A stretch of DNA of 64,000 nt from Rubrimonas cliftonensis. Its GTDB lineage: Bacteria > Pseudomonadota > Alphaproteobacteria > Rhodobacterales > Rhodobacteraceae. The stretch lies in assembly GCF_900107585.1 (NCBI RefSeq), contig NZ_FNQM01000006.1, forward strand, positions 62,001 through 126,000. The letters run 5' to 3'. Made by a program: the position numbers and the translations under genes. Shown here piece after piece: positions 8,943-17,581 of the stretch. Within the stretch, counting starts at the first letter, position 1. Every line of letters begins with the position of its first letter. The notes beneath the pieces were generated by a model, which saw nothing but the letters and a program-made list of their open reading frames with translations, had not been told where the DNA came from and ran no database searches.

Positions 8943-9449
8943 TCACGCCAGTCCCGTCTCGCGCAGGATGAAGTCGGCGACCCGCGCCGGTTCGTCCAGC
9001 GGCAGCCACGGCGTCGCGAGGCCGGGCAGCGGCGCCGGGCTCGCCACCGCGCGCACCGTGGGGTCTCCGGTCGCGATCAGCGGTGCGCCGGTCTCGGGCC
9101 GATGGGCCTCGACCTTGAAATGCCGGTCGCGCTTGTAGCCCTCCACCAGCACCAGGTCGACCGGCGAGAGCTTCTCCAGCAGCGTCGCCAGCGGCGGCTC
9201 CTCCGCCCCGCGCAACTCGTGCAGCAGCGCCCAGCGCGCGCCCGAGCACACCAGCACCTCACGCGCGCCCGCGGCGCGGTGGCGGAAGCTGTCCTTGCCC
9301 TCGTGGTCCATGTCGAAGGCGTGGTGGGCGTGCTTGACCGTGGAGACCGAGACGCCGCGCCCGGTGATCTCCGCCACCAGCCGCTCCATCAGCGTGGTCT
9401 TGCCGGCGTTCTTCCAGCCGACGACGCCATAGACGCGCAGTCCGCTCAC
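8943..9449 (-). CDS. mobB: Molybdopterin-guanine dinucleotide biosynthesis protein B
   Basis: MobB is a GTP-binding partner of MobA in making the guanine dinucleotide form of the molybdenum cofactor. The 168-residue product has the P-loop VGWKNAGKTTLMERL near its start, the switch histidine stretch VKHAHHAFDMDHEGKDS, and the family segments LVEGYKRDRHFKVE. The length matches E. coli MobB (about 170). The GTG start overlaps the mobA stop (GTGA at 9446-9449), consistent with coupled translation. Confidence 0.95.
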   Translation of the reverse strand: MSGLRVYGVVGWKNAGKTTLMERLVAEITGRGVSVSTVKHAHHAFDMDHEGKDSFRHRAAGAREVLVCSGARWALLHELRGAEEPPLATLLEKLSPVDLVLVEGYKRDRHFKVEAHRPETGAPLIATGDPTVRAVASPAPLPGLATPWLPLDEPARVADFILRETGLA

Positions 9450-10099
9450 GTCGCGGCCCGTCGCGCCAGCGCCTCGGCGCGCCGCAGGTCGTCGGGCGTG
9501 TTGACGTTGAAGAACGGGTCGGGGCGCGGAGTTTCGGGCGGCCCGGCGTCGAAGGCGGCGCGGGCGCAGCCGTGCGCGTCGGTCCAGCGCACCACCTTGC
9601 GCAGGCCCGCCGCCAGCGCCGCGCGCAGATCCTGCGCCAGCGCGACCGGCCACAGCCCGAAGGTCGGATGGTCCCAGAGCCGCCCCTCCGCGTCCGGGGT
9701 CGCGGCGCAGGCCAGCGGCGTCCCGGCCGCCTGCGCCGCCGCGACCAGCCGCGCCGCGAGGTCGCGCGGGAAGAAGGGCGTGTCGCCGGCGGCGGTCACG
9801 ACATGGCTCGCGCCCATCGCCGCCGCCGCCGCCATGCCCGCCAGAACGCCCGCGAGCGGCCCGTCTCCGGCGGCCGTCTCGTCGGCGACGACGGGCAGCC
9901 CCCAGTCCGCGAAGCGCGCCGCGTCGCCGTTGGCGTTGAGGATCAGCCCGTCGACCTGCGGCCCGAGCCGGTCGACGACATGGCCCAGCAGCGGCCGCCC
10001 GCCCGCCTCCAGCAGGCACTTGTCGCCGCCCCCCATCCGCGTGGCGAGCCCGCCGGCGAGCACGACGCCGACGATCCTTCCGGGCGGCGAGAGGCTCAT
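9446..10099 (-). CDS. mobA: Molybdenum cofactor guanylyltransferase
   Basis: MobA transfers GMP to Mo-molybdopterin to give the bis-MGD cofactor used by DMSO-reductase-family enzymes such as formate dehydrogenase. The 217-residue Rossmann-like protein shows the GTP-binding signature LAGGLATRMGGGDK, NANGD, AAGDTPFFP and the C-terminal FNVNTPDDL. The ATG overlaps the cdd stop by four bases (ATGA at 10096-10099). It sits in the middle of the fdhD-cdd-mobA-mobB-moeA series. Confidence 0.96.
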   Translation of the reverse strand: MSLSPPGRIVGVVLAGGLATRMGGGDKCLLEAGGRPLLGHVVDRLGPQVDGLILNANGDAARFADWGLPVVADETAAGDGPLAGVLAGMAAAAAMGASHVVTAAGDTPFFPRDLAARLVAAAQAAGTPLACAATPDAEGRLWDHPTFGLWPVALAQDLRAALAAGLRKVVRWTDAHGCARAAFDAGPPETPRPDPFFNVNTPDDLRRAEALARRAAT

Positions 10100-10545
10100 C
10101 CGCGCAGGCGCCCCTTGTAGGCGTCGGGCAGCAGGGCGCGCACGCTCGCCAGCCGCATCTCGCCGCCGTCCTCCTCGACGCAGACCAGCGCCTCGGACCC
10201 GAAGTCCGTCAGCAGCTCGCGGCAGAAGCCGCAGGGCGGGATCACCTCGCCGCGCCGGTTCACCGCCACCGAGAACAGGATCGGCGCGCCTGGCTCCGCC
10301 ACCGCAGCCATGCCGATCGCCACCGCCTCGGCGCAGACGCTCGCGCTCGGCAGCGTCGACTGAAGGTTGCAGGCGGTGTAGCGCGCGCCGGCCGTCAGCA
10401 CCGAGCACGCCACATGGTGCCGCCCCTCCTGCTTCAGCGCCGCGATCAGCGCCCGCGCCGCCGCCAGCGCCTCGACCTGCGCCGCATGAACCTCAGTCGC
10501 GCCTTCGGCCATCACCAGCGTCTGGGCCATCCGCTCAGCCGTCAT
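10096..10545 (-). CDS. cdd: Cytidine deaminase-like zinc enzyme
   Basis: A 149-residue member of the cytidine deaminase fold. The zinc/catalytic motifs are SASVCAEAVAIG (Cys and proton-shuttle Glu) and VIPPCGFCRELL (two zinc cysteines). Free cytidine deaminase, which makes uridine, is the simplest reading; blasticidin-S deaminase-like enzymes share the motifs. AGGAGGG lies five bases before the ATG. It overlaps the end of fdhD by 11 bases and the start of mobA by four, so it is embedded in a cofactor operon, an unexpected setting for pyrimidine salvage. Confidence 0.85.
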   Translation of the reverse strand: MTAERMAQTLVMAEGATEVHAAQVEALAAARALIAALKQEGRHHVACSVLTAGARYTACNLQSTLPSASVCAEAVAIGMAAVAEPGAPILFSVAVNRRGEVIPPCGFCRELLTDFGSEALVCVEEDGGEMRLASVRALLPDAYKGRLRG

Positions 10546-11440
10546 CGAAGCCCTCCTGCGCGCTCTTGCGGCGATGGCGCGGGCTCTCGTCCGCCACCGC
10601 GTCGGGGTCTGCGTCCCACACGACGCGCTCGGGGCCGGAGAGGCAGACGAAGCGCCGCCCGCGCATCCGCCCGATCAGCGTCAGCCCCACCTCGCGCGCG
10701 ATCTCCACGCCCCAGCCGGTGAAGCCCGAGCGCGAAGCGAGCGCCGGGCAGCCCATCAGCGCGGTCTTGATCACCATTTCCGAGGTCAGCCGCCCGGTGG
10801 TGTAGAGCAGCTTGTCGCCCAGCTCCACGCCGTTGAGAAACGCCCAGCCGGCGATCTTGTCCACGGCGTTGTGGCGCCCGACATCCTCCATGTAGACGAG
10901 CGGCGCGTCCCCCCGGCACAGCACGCAGCCATGGATCGCCCCGGCCTCCAGATAGAGGCTCGGCTGGGTGTTGATGCGCCTGGCGAGCGCATAGAGGTGG
11001 CTGGCGCGCACCGTCGTCGGCGGCAGCGTCACGCCCTCCAGCGTCTCCATCATGTCGCCGAACACGGTGCCGACCGCGCAGCCCGAGGTGCGGGTCTTCT
11101 TTTTCAGCTTCTCCTCGTAGTTCGTCGCGCGCTCGGTGCGCACCACGACCGTCTCCAGCTCGTCGTCGTAGTCGACCGAGGTCACGACGTCGTCGGCCCG
11201 CAGCATCGCCTGATTGCGCAGGTAGCCCACCGCGAGCAGGCGCGGGTGGTCGCCGATGGTCATCGCGGTGACGATCTCCTGCCCGTTGAGGAAGATCGTC
11301 AGGGGCCGCTCCTCCACGACGCGGATCTCCACCGCGCGGCTGTCATGGTCCACGCCCGCAACGGCCCGCGTCAGGCGCGGGTCGGCGGGATCGGGCGCGA
11401 TGAGGAACGCGCCGTCGGGGGGCGTCGCGAGATCGGACAT
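10535..11440 (-). CDS. fdhD: Formate dehydrogenase accessory sulfurtransferase FdhD
   Basis: FdhD passes sulfur from a cysteine desulfurase to the bis-MGD cofactor of formate dehydrogenase. The 301-residue product has the family signature MEDVGRHNAVDKIAG, and TTGRLTSEMVIK. The flexible loop that carries the paired CxxC in E. coli reads TSGCAVGT, so only one of the two loop cysteines is present; another pair occurs at HGCVLCRG. First gene of the molybdenum-cofactor operon, divergent from azlC. No formate dehydrogenase subunits lie in the window. Confidence 0.94.
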   Translation of the reverse strand: MSDLATPPDGAFLIAPDPADPRLTRAVAGVDHDSRAVEIRVVEERPLTIFLNGQEIVTAMTIGDHPRLLAVGYLRNQAMLRADDVVTSVDYDDELETVVVRTERATNYEEKLKKKTRTSGCAVGTVFGDMMETLEGVTLPPTTVRASHLYALARRINTQPSLYLEAGAIHGCVLCRGDAPLVYMEDVGRHNAVDKIAGWAFLNGVELGDKLLYTTGRLTSEMVIKTALMGCPALASRSGFTGWGVEIAREVGLTLIGRMRGRRFVCLSGPERVVWDADPDAVADESPRHRRKSAQEGFDDG

Positions 11441-11519
11441 AGGGCATCACCAAAGGCCATTGGCGGGCGGGGTCAAGATGCGTTAGCAGGCGAGAAGTCA
11501 TCCCGATGGACTTCATGCG
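11441..11519. promoter_or_regulatory. Divergent promoter region of fdhD and azlC
   Basis: The 79 bases between the divergent starts must carry both promoters unless either overlaps a coding region. I see no confident -35/-10 pair or operator palindrome, and the ribosome-binding sites on both sides are weak. Confidence 0.4.
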
Positions 11520-12209
11520 GTGTTTCTCAAGGCATTCTGGCGCGGCGCCCTCGCCGGTGCGCCGGCGCAGCTCGCGACTTTCCCGTTCGGCCTGATCTTC
11601 GGCGCGCTGTCGGTGCAGGCGGGGCTCGACGTCGGCCAGACCATGGCGATGACGGTGGTGGTGATCGCCGGCGCCTCGCAGCTCGCCGCGCTTCAGCTCA
11701 TGGCGGACGGCGCGCCGGCGTGGCTGGCCGTGGCCACCGGCGCGGTGGTCAACCTGCGCATGGCGATGTACTCCGCCCACATCGCCCAGAAATGGCCCGG
11801 AGCGCCGCTGGCGACGCGCGCGCTCGCGGCCTACACTCTGCACGACCAGTCCTACGCCTTCTCGATCCGCCGCTACGCCGAGGCGCCGGACGAGGGGCTG
11901 ACGGACCGATTCGGCTTCTATTTCGGCGTCGCGCTGGTCTGCATCGTCGCGTGGCTGGCGGGGTGCCTGACGGGCGCGCTGTTCGGCGCAAGGCTGCCCG
12001 AGGCCTGGGCGCTGGAGTTCGCCGTGCCGATCACCTTCATCGCCGTGTTCGCGCCGATGCTGCGCACCGCGCCGCAGGCGATCTCCGCCATGGCCTCGGC
12101 GGGCGGCGCGCTCGCCTTCGCCTTCCTGCCGCTGGGGCTGGGGCTGATGGCCGCCGCGGCGCTGGGGATCGCCGCGGGTCTGCTCGCCGAACGGGCGCTG
12201 GCGCGATGA
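11520..12209 (+). CDS. azlC: AzlC-family branched-chain amino acid exporter, large subunit
   Basis: AzlC with AzlD forms a two-component exporter of branched-chain amino acids or analogues in the inner membrane. The 229-residue protein shows the family start FWRGALAGAPAQLATFPFGLIFG and the segment VVNLRMAMYSAHIA, with about six membrane spans. The start is GTG at 11520; no better in-frame start lies upstream. It overlaps azlD by four bases (ATGA). Confidence 0.94.
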   Translation: MFLKAFWRGALAGAPAQLATFPFGLIFGALSVQAGLDVGQTMAMTVVVIAGASQLAALQLMADGAPAWLAVATGAVVNLRMAMYSAHIAQKWPGAPLATRALAAYTLHDQSYAFSIRRYAEAPDEGLTDRFGFYFGVALVCIVAWLAGCLTGALFGARLPEAWALEFAVPITFIAVFAPMLRTAPQAISAMASAGGALAFAFLPLGLGLMAAAALGIAAGLLAERALAR

Positions 12210-12568
12210 GCGGGGCCGAGGCGGGCGCCGAGGCGGCGCAGGGCATGGATGGCGGCTATGTCTGGACGGTGATCCTCGGCCTCGGCCTCGTCACCTACCT
12301 GATCCGCTTCTCGGGCCTCGGCCTCCTCGGCGCCGGGGCCCCGCCGCCCTGGCTCGCGCGCGCGCTCGCCTATGTGCCGACCGCGGTGCTGCCCGCGATC
12401 ATCGCGCCGCTGGTGGCCTTCGACCGCGCGACGGGGGGCGTCGCCGCGCCCCACGCCTTCATCGCGGCGGGGCTGGCGCTGGCGGTGGGCGCATGGCTGC
12501 GAAGCCTGCTCCCCGCCATCCTCGCCGGCATGGCGGCGTTCCACCTGCTCAGGTTCGCCGGGCTCTGA
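12206..12568 (+). CDS. azlD: AzlD-family branched-chain amino acid exporter, small subunit
   Basis: A 120-residue protein with four hydrophobic segments and the AzlD-typical region LVTYLIRFSGL followed by LAYVPTAVLPAIIAP. It is the small partner of AzlC. Start ATG at 12206 overlaps the azlC stop. The soluble first 17 residues are slightly longer than usual, so translation could instead begin at the internal ATG 13 codons on. Confidence 0.92.
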   Translation: MSGAEAGAEAAQGMDGGYVWTVILGLGLVTYLIRFSGLGLLGAGAPPPWLARALAYVPTAVLPAIIAPLVAFDRATGGVAAPHAFIAAGLALAVGAWLRSLLPAILAGMAAFHLLRFAGL

Positions 12569-12915
12569 GTGCGCATCGGGCGCCACGCCCTGGCCTGGCC
12601 GACGTCCCGAGGCGCGCGCCGCCGGCGCGGGAGCGGCCCATGAATTCCGCCGACGCGACATTCCGCCGCCCGCCGCCGCCCGCCGCCGCTGCGGCGCCGA
12701 CGGCCCTCGCCGTCGCGAACGCTGCGATCCTCGCCTGTCCGGACGCGCCGCCGACGCCGGAATGCCCAAATTTCTCCCGCCCGGCGCCAAGGGGGCTCCA
12801 CGCGCGGTTGGGACAAAACTGCGGCGACTAATCCATTGCTCCGCTGCGAGGTTCATCATCGGGAAACCGCGTCCTGCGACACCGCGACGTCGGATCAGGA
12901 TGGGAGCGCCCTGCG
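12569..12915. other. Intergenic stretch before the chemotaxis receptor
   Basis: A 347-base gap. An open frame of 63 codons begins at the ATG at 12640, six bases after a GGGAG, and ends with TAA at 12829-12831. Its product is proline- and alanine-rich with no recognisable motif, so I do not call it as a gene. The last 80 bases before the receptor are somewhat lower in GC and probably hold its promoter, but I cannot place the elements. Confidence 0.4.
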
Positions 12916-15090
12916 ATGAAATGGCTGAAGTCGCTGCGCATGGCGCGGGCCGTCTGGCTGGCGCTGGTTCCGCTGACCATCGTGGTCCTGGCGCTGACCG
13001 CGCTGCGCGTCGCGGACGCCGTGGCGGAGATCCGCCGGGTCGAGAGGCTGTCCCAGGGACTGCCGGCGACGGTCGCGATGGGCGGCCTCATCGGCGCCCT
13101 GCAGAAGGAGCGCGGCATGTCCGCCGGCTTCACCGCCGGCGGCGGCGCACAGTTCGGCGACAAGCTCGCCGCGCAGCGCCGCGATACCGACGCCGCGCTC
13201 GACGCCTTCGAGGCGAAGCTCGCCGAACTGGGCGACGGGGCCCTCAGCCCGGCTCAGGCGGGGCGCGTCGAGACCGCCCTCGCCCAGCTTGCGCAGGTCG
13301 CCTCCCGGCGCGACGCGGTGGACGCCCTGTCGATGCAGCCGGGCGACGTCGTCGGCTACTACACGTCGATCATCCGCCCGCTGATCGACGCCGTCGGCGC
13401 GCCGATCGGCGCCAACGCCGACGTGGACGTCGCCAGGGGGCTCGCCGCGGCGCAGGGCGCCGTCGAGGCGATGGAGCGCACGGGCGTCATGCGGGCGATC
13501 GGATCGGCGGGCTTCGGGCGCGGCGCCTTCAGCAGCGGCGAGATCATGCGGCTCGAACGCCTTGCTGGCGAGCGCGACGCGTTTCTCGGCGTCGTGCGAC
13601 AACTCGGCGGCGCCGGGCAGGTCGCCGCGCTCGACGGTCACGCGGCGTCCGAGGCCGTGCGGCGCAGCGAGGCGATGCTGGCGCTGGCGCGCGGGCAGGG
13701 CCTTGACGGGGATCTCTCCAGCCTGAGCGGCGCCGAGTTCTTCGACGCGATGACCGCGCGCCTCCAGGGGCAGGGCGCGATCGAGCGGGCGCTGCTCGAC
13801 GGGGTCCGCGCGCGTCTCGACGCGATGGCGGAGGCGGCGCGGACCGCGCTGGCGGTGGCGGTGGCGGGAAGCGTCCTGGGCCTGGCGATCTCGCTGGCGC
13901 TTGCGATGGTCGTCGCGCACGCGATTCGGAGCGCGCTTGACGCGCTGACCTCCAGCGCGCTGTCGCTCGCCTACGGCGATCTGGACGCGCCGCTGCCCGA
14001 CGCGACGCCCAACGAGATCGGCGAGATGGGCGCGGCGCTCGGGGTGCTGCGGGACAACGTGCTGGAGGCGGCGGCCGCCAAGCTGGCCCATGACGGCGAG
14101 GCGGCCGCCCGCGAGGCGAAGGACGCCGAGACGGCGCGCGAGCGCGAGGCGATGCTGCTGACGATCCAGAACGGCGTCGCCAGCACGCGCGACGCGCTCG
14201 ACGCGCTCGCCCGCGGCGACCTCGACGCCAGGATCGAAGGCCATCACGATGGAGCCTTCGCCGACCTGCGGCAGAGCCTCGCCGCCACCGTCGCGATGCT
14301 TGGCGGCGCGATTTCCGAGATCGGCGACACCTCGGCCGCCATCGTGCGCAGCGTGCGCGACATCGAGAGCGGCTCCAGCAACCTCTCCCAGCGCGCCAGC
14401 GGTCAGGCCGCCTCGCTGGAGCAGATCGCGGCGACGATGGAGGAGATGGCCGCGACGGTGAAGACCAACGCCGACCGCGCGGCCGCCGCCGCGGGCCAGT
14501 CCGTCGAGGCCAAGGCCGCGGCGGATCGCGGCGGCGAGGCGTTGACGGACGCCGGCGCCGCCATGGAGCGCATCCAGCGCGAGACGGCCCGGATCGCGGA
14601 GATGGTGGACGTCATCGAAGGCTTCTCTTTCCAGACCAACCTTCTGGCCTTGAACGCCTCGGTCGAGGCGGCGCGCGCCGGCGAGGCGGGCCGCGGCTTC
14701 GCCGTCGTCGCCGCGGAGGTGCGCAGCCTCGCCGAACGCTCGGCCACGACGGCGCGGGAGGTTCGCGAGATCGTCAACGCCGCCGGCGAGCAGGTCGAAG
14801 AGGGCTCCCGGCTGATGTCCTCCGCCAGCAAGGCCCTCGGCGCCATCGTCGCGAGCATCGCAAGCGTCGCGGACAATGTCGGCGACATCTCCGGCGCGAG
14901 CCGCGAACAGTCGACCGGCGTGCAGGAGATCGCGACGTCGCTGGCCCAGCTCGACGCCACCACGCAGGAGAACGCCTCGGTCGCCGACGCCAGCGCGGCC
15001 TCCGCCCGGGGCCTCGCCGAACAGGCCGCGAAACTCGACGCGCTGATGTCCGGCTTCAAGCGCGCCAGGACGGCGCGCCGGGCGGCCTGA
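12916..15090 (+). CDS. Methyl-accepting chemotaxis protein with NIT sensor domain
   Basis: A 724-residue chemoreceptor. Order: membrane helix 1 (about 12-34), a long periplasmic nitrate/nitrite-sensing (NIT) domain with the hallmark [13 protein letters not shown], membrane helix 2 (about 310-337), HAMP (about 338-390), a linker, then the methyl-accepting signalling domain with the tip hairpin [20 protein letters not shown] and the [10 protein letters not shown] segment. Ligand is unproved; NIT domains bind nitrate or nitrite in known cases. No che genes lie nearby, so it must feed a pathway encoded elsewhere. No C-terminal CheR/CheB tether pentapeptide is evident. Confidence 0.93.
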   Translation: MKWLKSLRMARAVWLALVPLTIVVLALTALRVADAVAEIRRVERLSQGLPATVAMGGLIGALQKERGMSAGFTAGGGAQFGDKLAAQRRDTDAALDAFEAKLAELGDGALSPAQAGRVETALAQLAQVASRRDAVDALSMQPGDVVGYYTSIIRPLIDAVGAPIGANADVDVARGLAAAQGAVEAMERTGVMRAIGSAGFGRGAFSSGEIMRLERLAGERDAFLGVVRQLGGAGQVAALDGHAASEAVRRSEAMLALARGQGLDGDLSSLSGAEFFDAMTARLQGQGAIERALLDGVRARLDAMAEAARTALAVAVAGSVLGLAISLALAMVVAHAIRSALDALTSSALSLAYGDLDAPLPDATPNEIGEMGAALGVLRDNVLEAAAAKLAHDGEAAAREAKDAETAREREAMLLTIQNGVASTRDALDALARGDLDARIEGHHDGAFADLRQSLAATVAMLGGAISEIGDTSAAIVRSVRDIESGSSNLSQRASGQAASLEQIAATMEEMAATVKTNADRAAAAAGQSVEAKAAADRGGEALTDAGAAMERIQRETARIAEMVDVIEGFSFQTNLLALNASVEAARAGEAGRGFAVVAAEVRSLAERSATTAREVREIVNAAGEQVEEGSRLMSSASKALGAIVASIASVADNVGDISGASREQSTGVQEIATSLAQLDATTQENASVADASAASARGLAEQAAKLDALMSGFKRARTARRAA

Positions 15091-15099
15091 GCGCGGCCG

Positions 15100-15357
15100 T
15101 CAGGCCGCGAGCATGGCGTCGAGCCTGCCGGCGCGCTCCAGCGCGTGAAGCTCGTCGCAGCCGCCGATCGGTGCGCCGTCGATGAATATCTGCGGCACCG
15201 TGCGCCCGCCGCCCGAGCGCTGCGTCATCTCCGCGCGCTTGGCGGGGTCGGACATCACGTCGAACTCGGTGAAGCTCACGCCCTTGCTGCGCAGCAGTTT
15301 CTTGGCCATCGCGCAGAAGCCGCAGATGGGCGTGGTGTAGATCTCGACGGGCTTCAT
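15100..15357 (-). CDS. grxC: Glutaredoxin 3
   Basis: An 85-residue thioredoxin-fold protein that reduces mixed disulfides using glutathione. The active site is CGFC (residues 12-15) in place of the E. coli CPYC, as in many alphaproteobacteria. The cis-proline segment TVPQIFI and the glutathione-contact segment GGCDELHAL are present. The gene is convergent with the chemoreceptor, with nine bases between stops. In many relatives it follows comF on the same strand, which fits the order here. Confidence 0.95.
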   Translation of the reverse strand: MKPVEIYTTPICGFCAMAKKLLRSKGVSFTEFDVMSDPAKRAEMTQRSGGGRTVPQIFIDGAPIGGCDELHALERAGRLDAMLAA

Positions 15358-15540
15358 GGGCGGTCTCTCCTCGGGGCGACGCCCGTTGAGATAGCAATGT
15401 CGGCCGCGCGCTTAAAGCGCCCGCGCGCGGCCCGCATGCGCCCCGCGCGCGCAGAGAGGCCTGGGACGCGCGTCCTGCGCCCCGAAAGCCGGCGCGGGGC
15501 CGGGGTCGAGGCCGGGGCCTGGGACGTGGCCCGGCGTCCC

Positions 15541-16395
15541 TCAGCCGGTCCCGGGGCCGCGCGGCTCGCCTGCGCGCGCGTCTCCGCCCCGCGCCACCCG
15601 CGCCAGCGTCAGCGCGTCCACGCCCGCCGCCCCGGCCGCTCTCAGCGCCTCGGCGCAGGCCGAGAGCGTCGCGCCGGTGGTCAGCACGTCGTCGATCAGC
15701 AGCACGCGCCGGCCCGCCAGCGCGCCCGCCCAGCGCCGCCGCACCGCGAAGGCCCCCGAGACGTTCTCTATTCGCCCCGCCCGCGTGCGCCCCTCCTGGC
15801 TCGGCGTCGCGCGGGTGCGGCGCAGCAGGTCGAGCGCCAGCGCGTCGCGCCGCCCTGCGCGGATCGCCACCGCCCGCGCCAGCTCCGCCGACTGGTTGTA
15901 GAGCCGCCGCATCAGCCGCCAGCGGTGCAGCGGGACCGGGGCGATCAGGTCCGCCGACGCGACGAGGTCCGCCCCGGCGCGCAGCATCCAGCCCGCCGCG
16001 GCGGGGGCGACCTCGGCGCGGTCGGCGTGCTTGAGCGCCAGCGCCGCGGCGCGCGCCGCCCCTTCGTATAGCGCCGCGGCGCGGCCCCGGTCCCAGGCCG
16101 GGGGGGCATGGCGGCAGGCGTCGCAGGCCGCCTCCGGGGCGTCATGCTGCGCGTTCGGTGCGCCGCAGCGGTCGCAGATCGGCCCGGCGATGAACCAGGC
16201 GTCGCGAAAGCATGGCCCGCACAGACCCCCCGCCGCGCCGGTCTCGTCCCCGCACGCGACGCAGGCTGGCGGATAGAGCAGATCGACCGCGCCGCCGAAG
16301 GCCGAGCGCAGCGCCGAGCCGAAAGGCCCGCGCCCGCCAACCTCGCGCCCGCCAACCTCGCGCGCGCCAGGCCCGCGCCCGCCGACGTCGCGCAT
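15541..16395 (-). CDS. comF: ComF-family phosphoribosyltransferase-like protein
   Basis: ComF proteins are linked to DNA uptake and processing. The protein has an N-terminal zinc-ribbon with cysteine pairs (CVACG, CGPC, CDRCG, CDACR) and a C-terminal PRTase-like domain with the PRPP loop VLLIDDVLTTGATLS. The ATG at 16395 gives 284 residues, but the first 20 or so are encoded by a 15-bp tandem repeat, and the conserved part begins near VDLLYPPACVACG. The frame is open further upstream to about 16527, so the true start is uncertain. It is divergent from the methyltransferase at 16557. Confidence 0.88.
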   Translation of the reverse strand: MRDVGGRGPGAREVGGREVGGRGPFGSALRSAFGGAVDLLYPPACVACGDETGAAGGLCGPCFRDAWFIAGPICDRCGAPNAQHDAPEAACDACRHAPPAWDRGRAAALYEGAARAAALALKHADRAEVAPAAAGWMLRAGADLVASADLIAPVPLHRWRLMRRLYNQSAELARAVAIRAGRRDALALDLLRRTRATPSQEGRTRAGRIENVSGAFAVRRRWAGALAGRRVLLIDDVLTTGATLSACAEALRAAGAAGVDALTLARVARGGDARAGEPRGPGTG

Positions 16396-16436
16396 GAAAA
16401 CCTCGCCCTCGGAAACCTCGCCACCGGAAACCTCGC
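16332..16436. repeat. 15-bp tandem repeat (7 units) in the 5' end of comF
   Basis: Seven consecutive 15-base units begin at 16332, 16347, 16362, 16377, 16392, 16407 and 16422. The first two are identical (consensus GCCCGCCAACCTCGC) and the rest diverge, most sharing AACCTCGC at the 3' side. In the comF frame each unit codes five residues such as REVGG or GEVSE, so unit gain or loss would keep the frame. Confidence 0.85.
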
Positions 16437-16556
16437 GCCCGTCCGCGGCGCGCGCCGCGCCGGCGCCGTCGGGATCCCGCCCGCCGCCGCGCCAGCCGCG
16501 CCCATCCGCCGCGCCCCCGGTCGCCAAGCCCCGCCCGCCCCGCTATCTGTCGCGCC

Positions 16557-17465
16557 ATGACGCCGATGCTCTTCGACGAGGCCGCACTGTCGCTGCGCGC
16601 CGCCCGCGCCGCAAGGCTCTGGCCGCGGGGCGCGTTCCTGCATGCCCGCGCGGCGGAGGGTCTGGCCGAGCGCGCCGCCGACGCCGCCCGGGCCTTCCCG
16701 CGCCTGCTCGTCCACGGCGCCGCCGCCGGCCTCTACGCCCACGCCCTCGCCGGCCGCGCCGGGGCCGGGGAGACGGTGCAGATCGAGGCCGCCCCGCTCG
16801 CGCCCCTCGCCGCGGCCGGCGCCCCCGGCGCCCGCACGCTGGCGGGAACCGAGCCGCTGCTGGCCGGCGAGGGCCGCTTCGACCTCTCCGTATCGGGCCT
16901 CGCCCTGCACCGCATGAACGACCCTGTCGGGGCGCTGATCCAGCTCAGGCGCGCGCTGAGGCCCGACGGCTTCTTCCTCGGCGCGCTCTTCGGCGGCCGG
17001 TCGCTGCACGAGCTGCGCGCCGCGCTCGCCGAGGCCGAGATCGCCGAGGAGGGGGGCCTGAGCCCCCGCGTCGCGCCCATGGCCGACGTGCGCGACCTCG
17101 GCGGCCTGCTGCAGCGCGCCGGCTTCGCGATGCCGGCGGCGGACGTCGAGCGCGTGACGGTGGACTACGCCGACCCGCTCGCCCTGATGCGCGACCTGCG
17201 CGCGATGGGCGAGGCCAATGCGCTGGCCGCGCGCCGCCGCACGCCCCTGCGCCGCGCCACGCTCGCCCGCGCCTGCGCGCTCTACGCCGAGCACTTCTCC
17301 CGGCCTGACGGGCGCGTGACGGCGACGGTGGAGATCGTCTACCTCGCCGGATGGTCCCCCGGCCCCGACCAGCCGACGGCCAAGCGCCCCGGCTCCGCGA
17401 GCGCCCGCCTCGCCGACGCGCTCGGCGCCGTGGAGCGCCCCGCCGGCGAGAAGGCCGGGTCTTAG
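16557..17465 (+). CDS. NDUFAF5-like SAM-dependent methyltransferase-fold protein
   Basis: A 302-residue protein strongly similar in pattern to mitochondrial complex I assembly factor NDUFAF5: LFDEAALSLRAARAA at the start, DLSVSGLALHRMNDP, LRPDGFFLGALFGGRSLHELR, and DLGGLLQRAGF are all recognisable. NDUFAF5 hydroxylates an arginine of a complex I subunit, so a role in NADH dehydrogenase maturation is inferred. The glycine-rich SAM loop of typical class I methyltransferases is poorly conserved here. It is divergent from comF, and its 3' end faces a tandem repeat. Confidence 0.88.
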   Translation: MTPMLFDEAALSLRAARAARLWPRGAFLHARAAEGLAERAADAARAFPRLLVHGAAAGLYAHALAGRAGAGETVQIEAAPLAPLAAAGAPGARTLAGTEPLLAGEGRFDLSVSGLALHRMNDPVGALIQLRRALRPDGFFLGALFGGRSLHELRAALAEAEIAEEGGLSPRVAPMADVRDLGGLLQRAGFAMPAADVERVTVDYADPLALMRDLRAMGEANALAARRRTPLRRATLARACALYAEHFSRPDGRVTATVEIVYLAGWSPGPDQPTAKRPGSASARLADALGAVERPAGEKAGS

Positions 17466-17477
17466 CGCGCCGACCCG

Positions 17478-17581
17478 GGCGGCTCGACCGCCGAGAGGAT
17501 CATGGCGGCTCGACCGCCGGGGGGATCCGGGCGGCTCGACCGCCGGGGGGATCCGGGCGGCTCAGCCGCCGAGAGGGATCG
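17478..17581. repeat. 26-bp tandem hairpin repeat, four units
   Basis: Units start at 17478, 17504, 17530 and 17556. Units 2 and 3 are identical over all 26 bases; units 1 and 4 differ at a few positions. Each carries GGCGG-CTCGA-CCGCC, a 5-bp stem with a 5-base loop. Unit 4 overlaps the stop and final codons of the minus-strand SH3-like gene at 17562, so the array seems to have grown from the 3' end of that gene. It lies between two convergent genes. Confidence 0.88.

Noticed and set aside
12640-12831. 63-codon frame with a decent ribosome-binding site before the chemoreceptor
   Set aside because: Its product is Pro/Ala-rich with no motif and no helix pattern, so it is more likely a chance frame; it is only mentioned in the gap entry.
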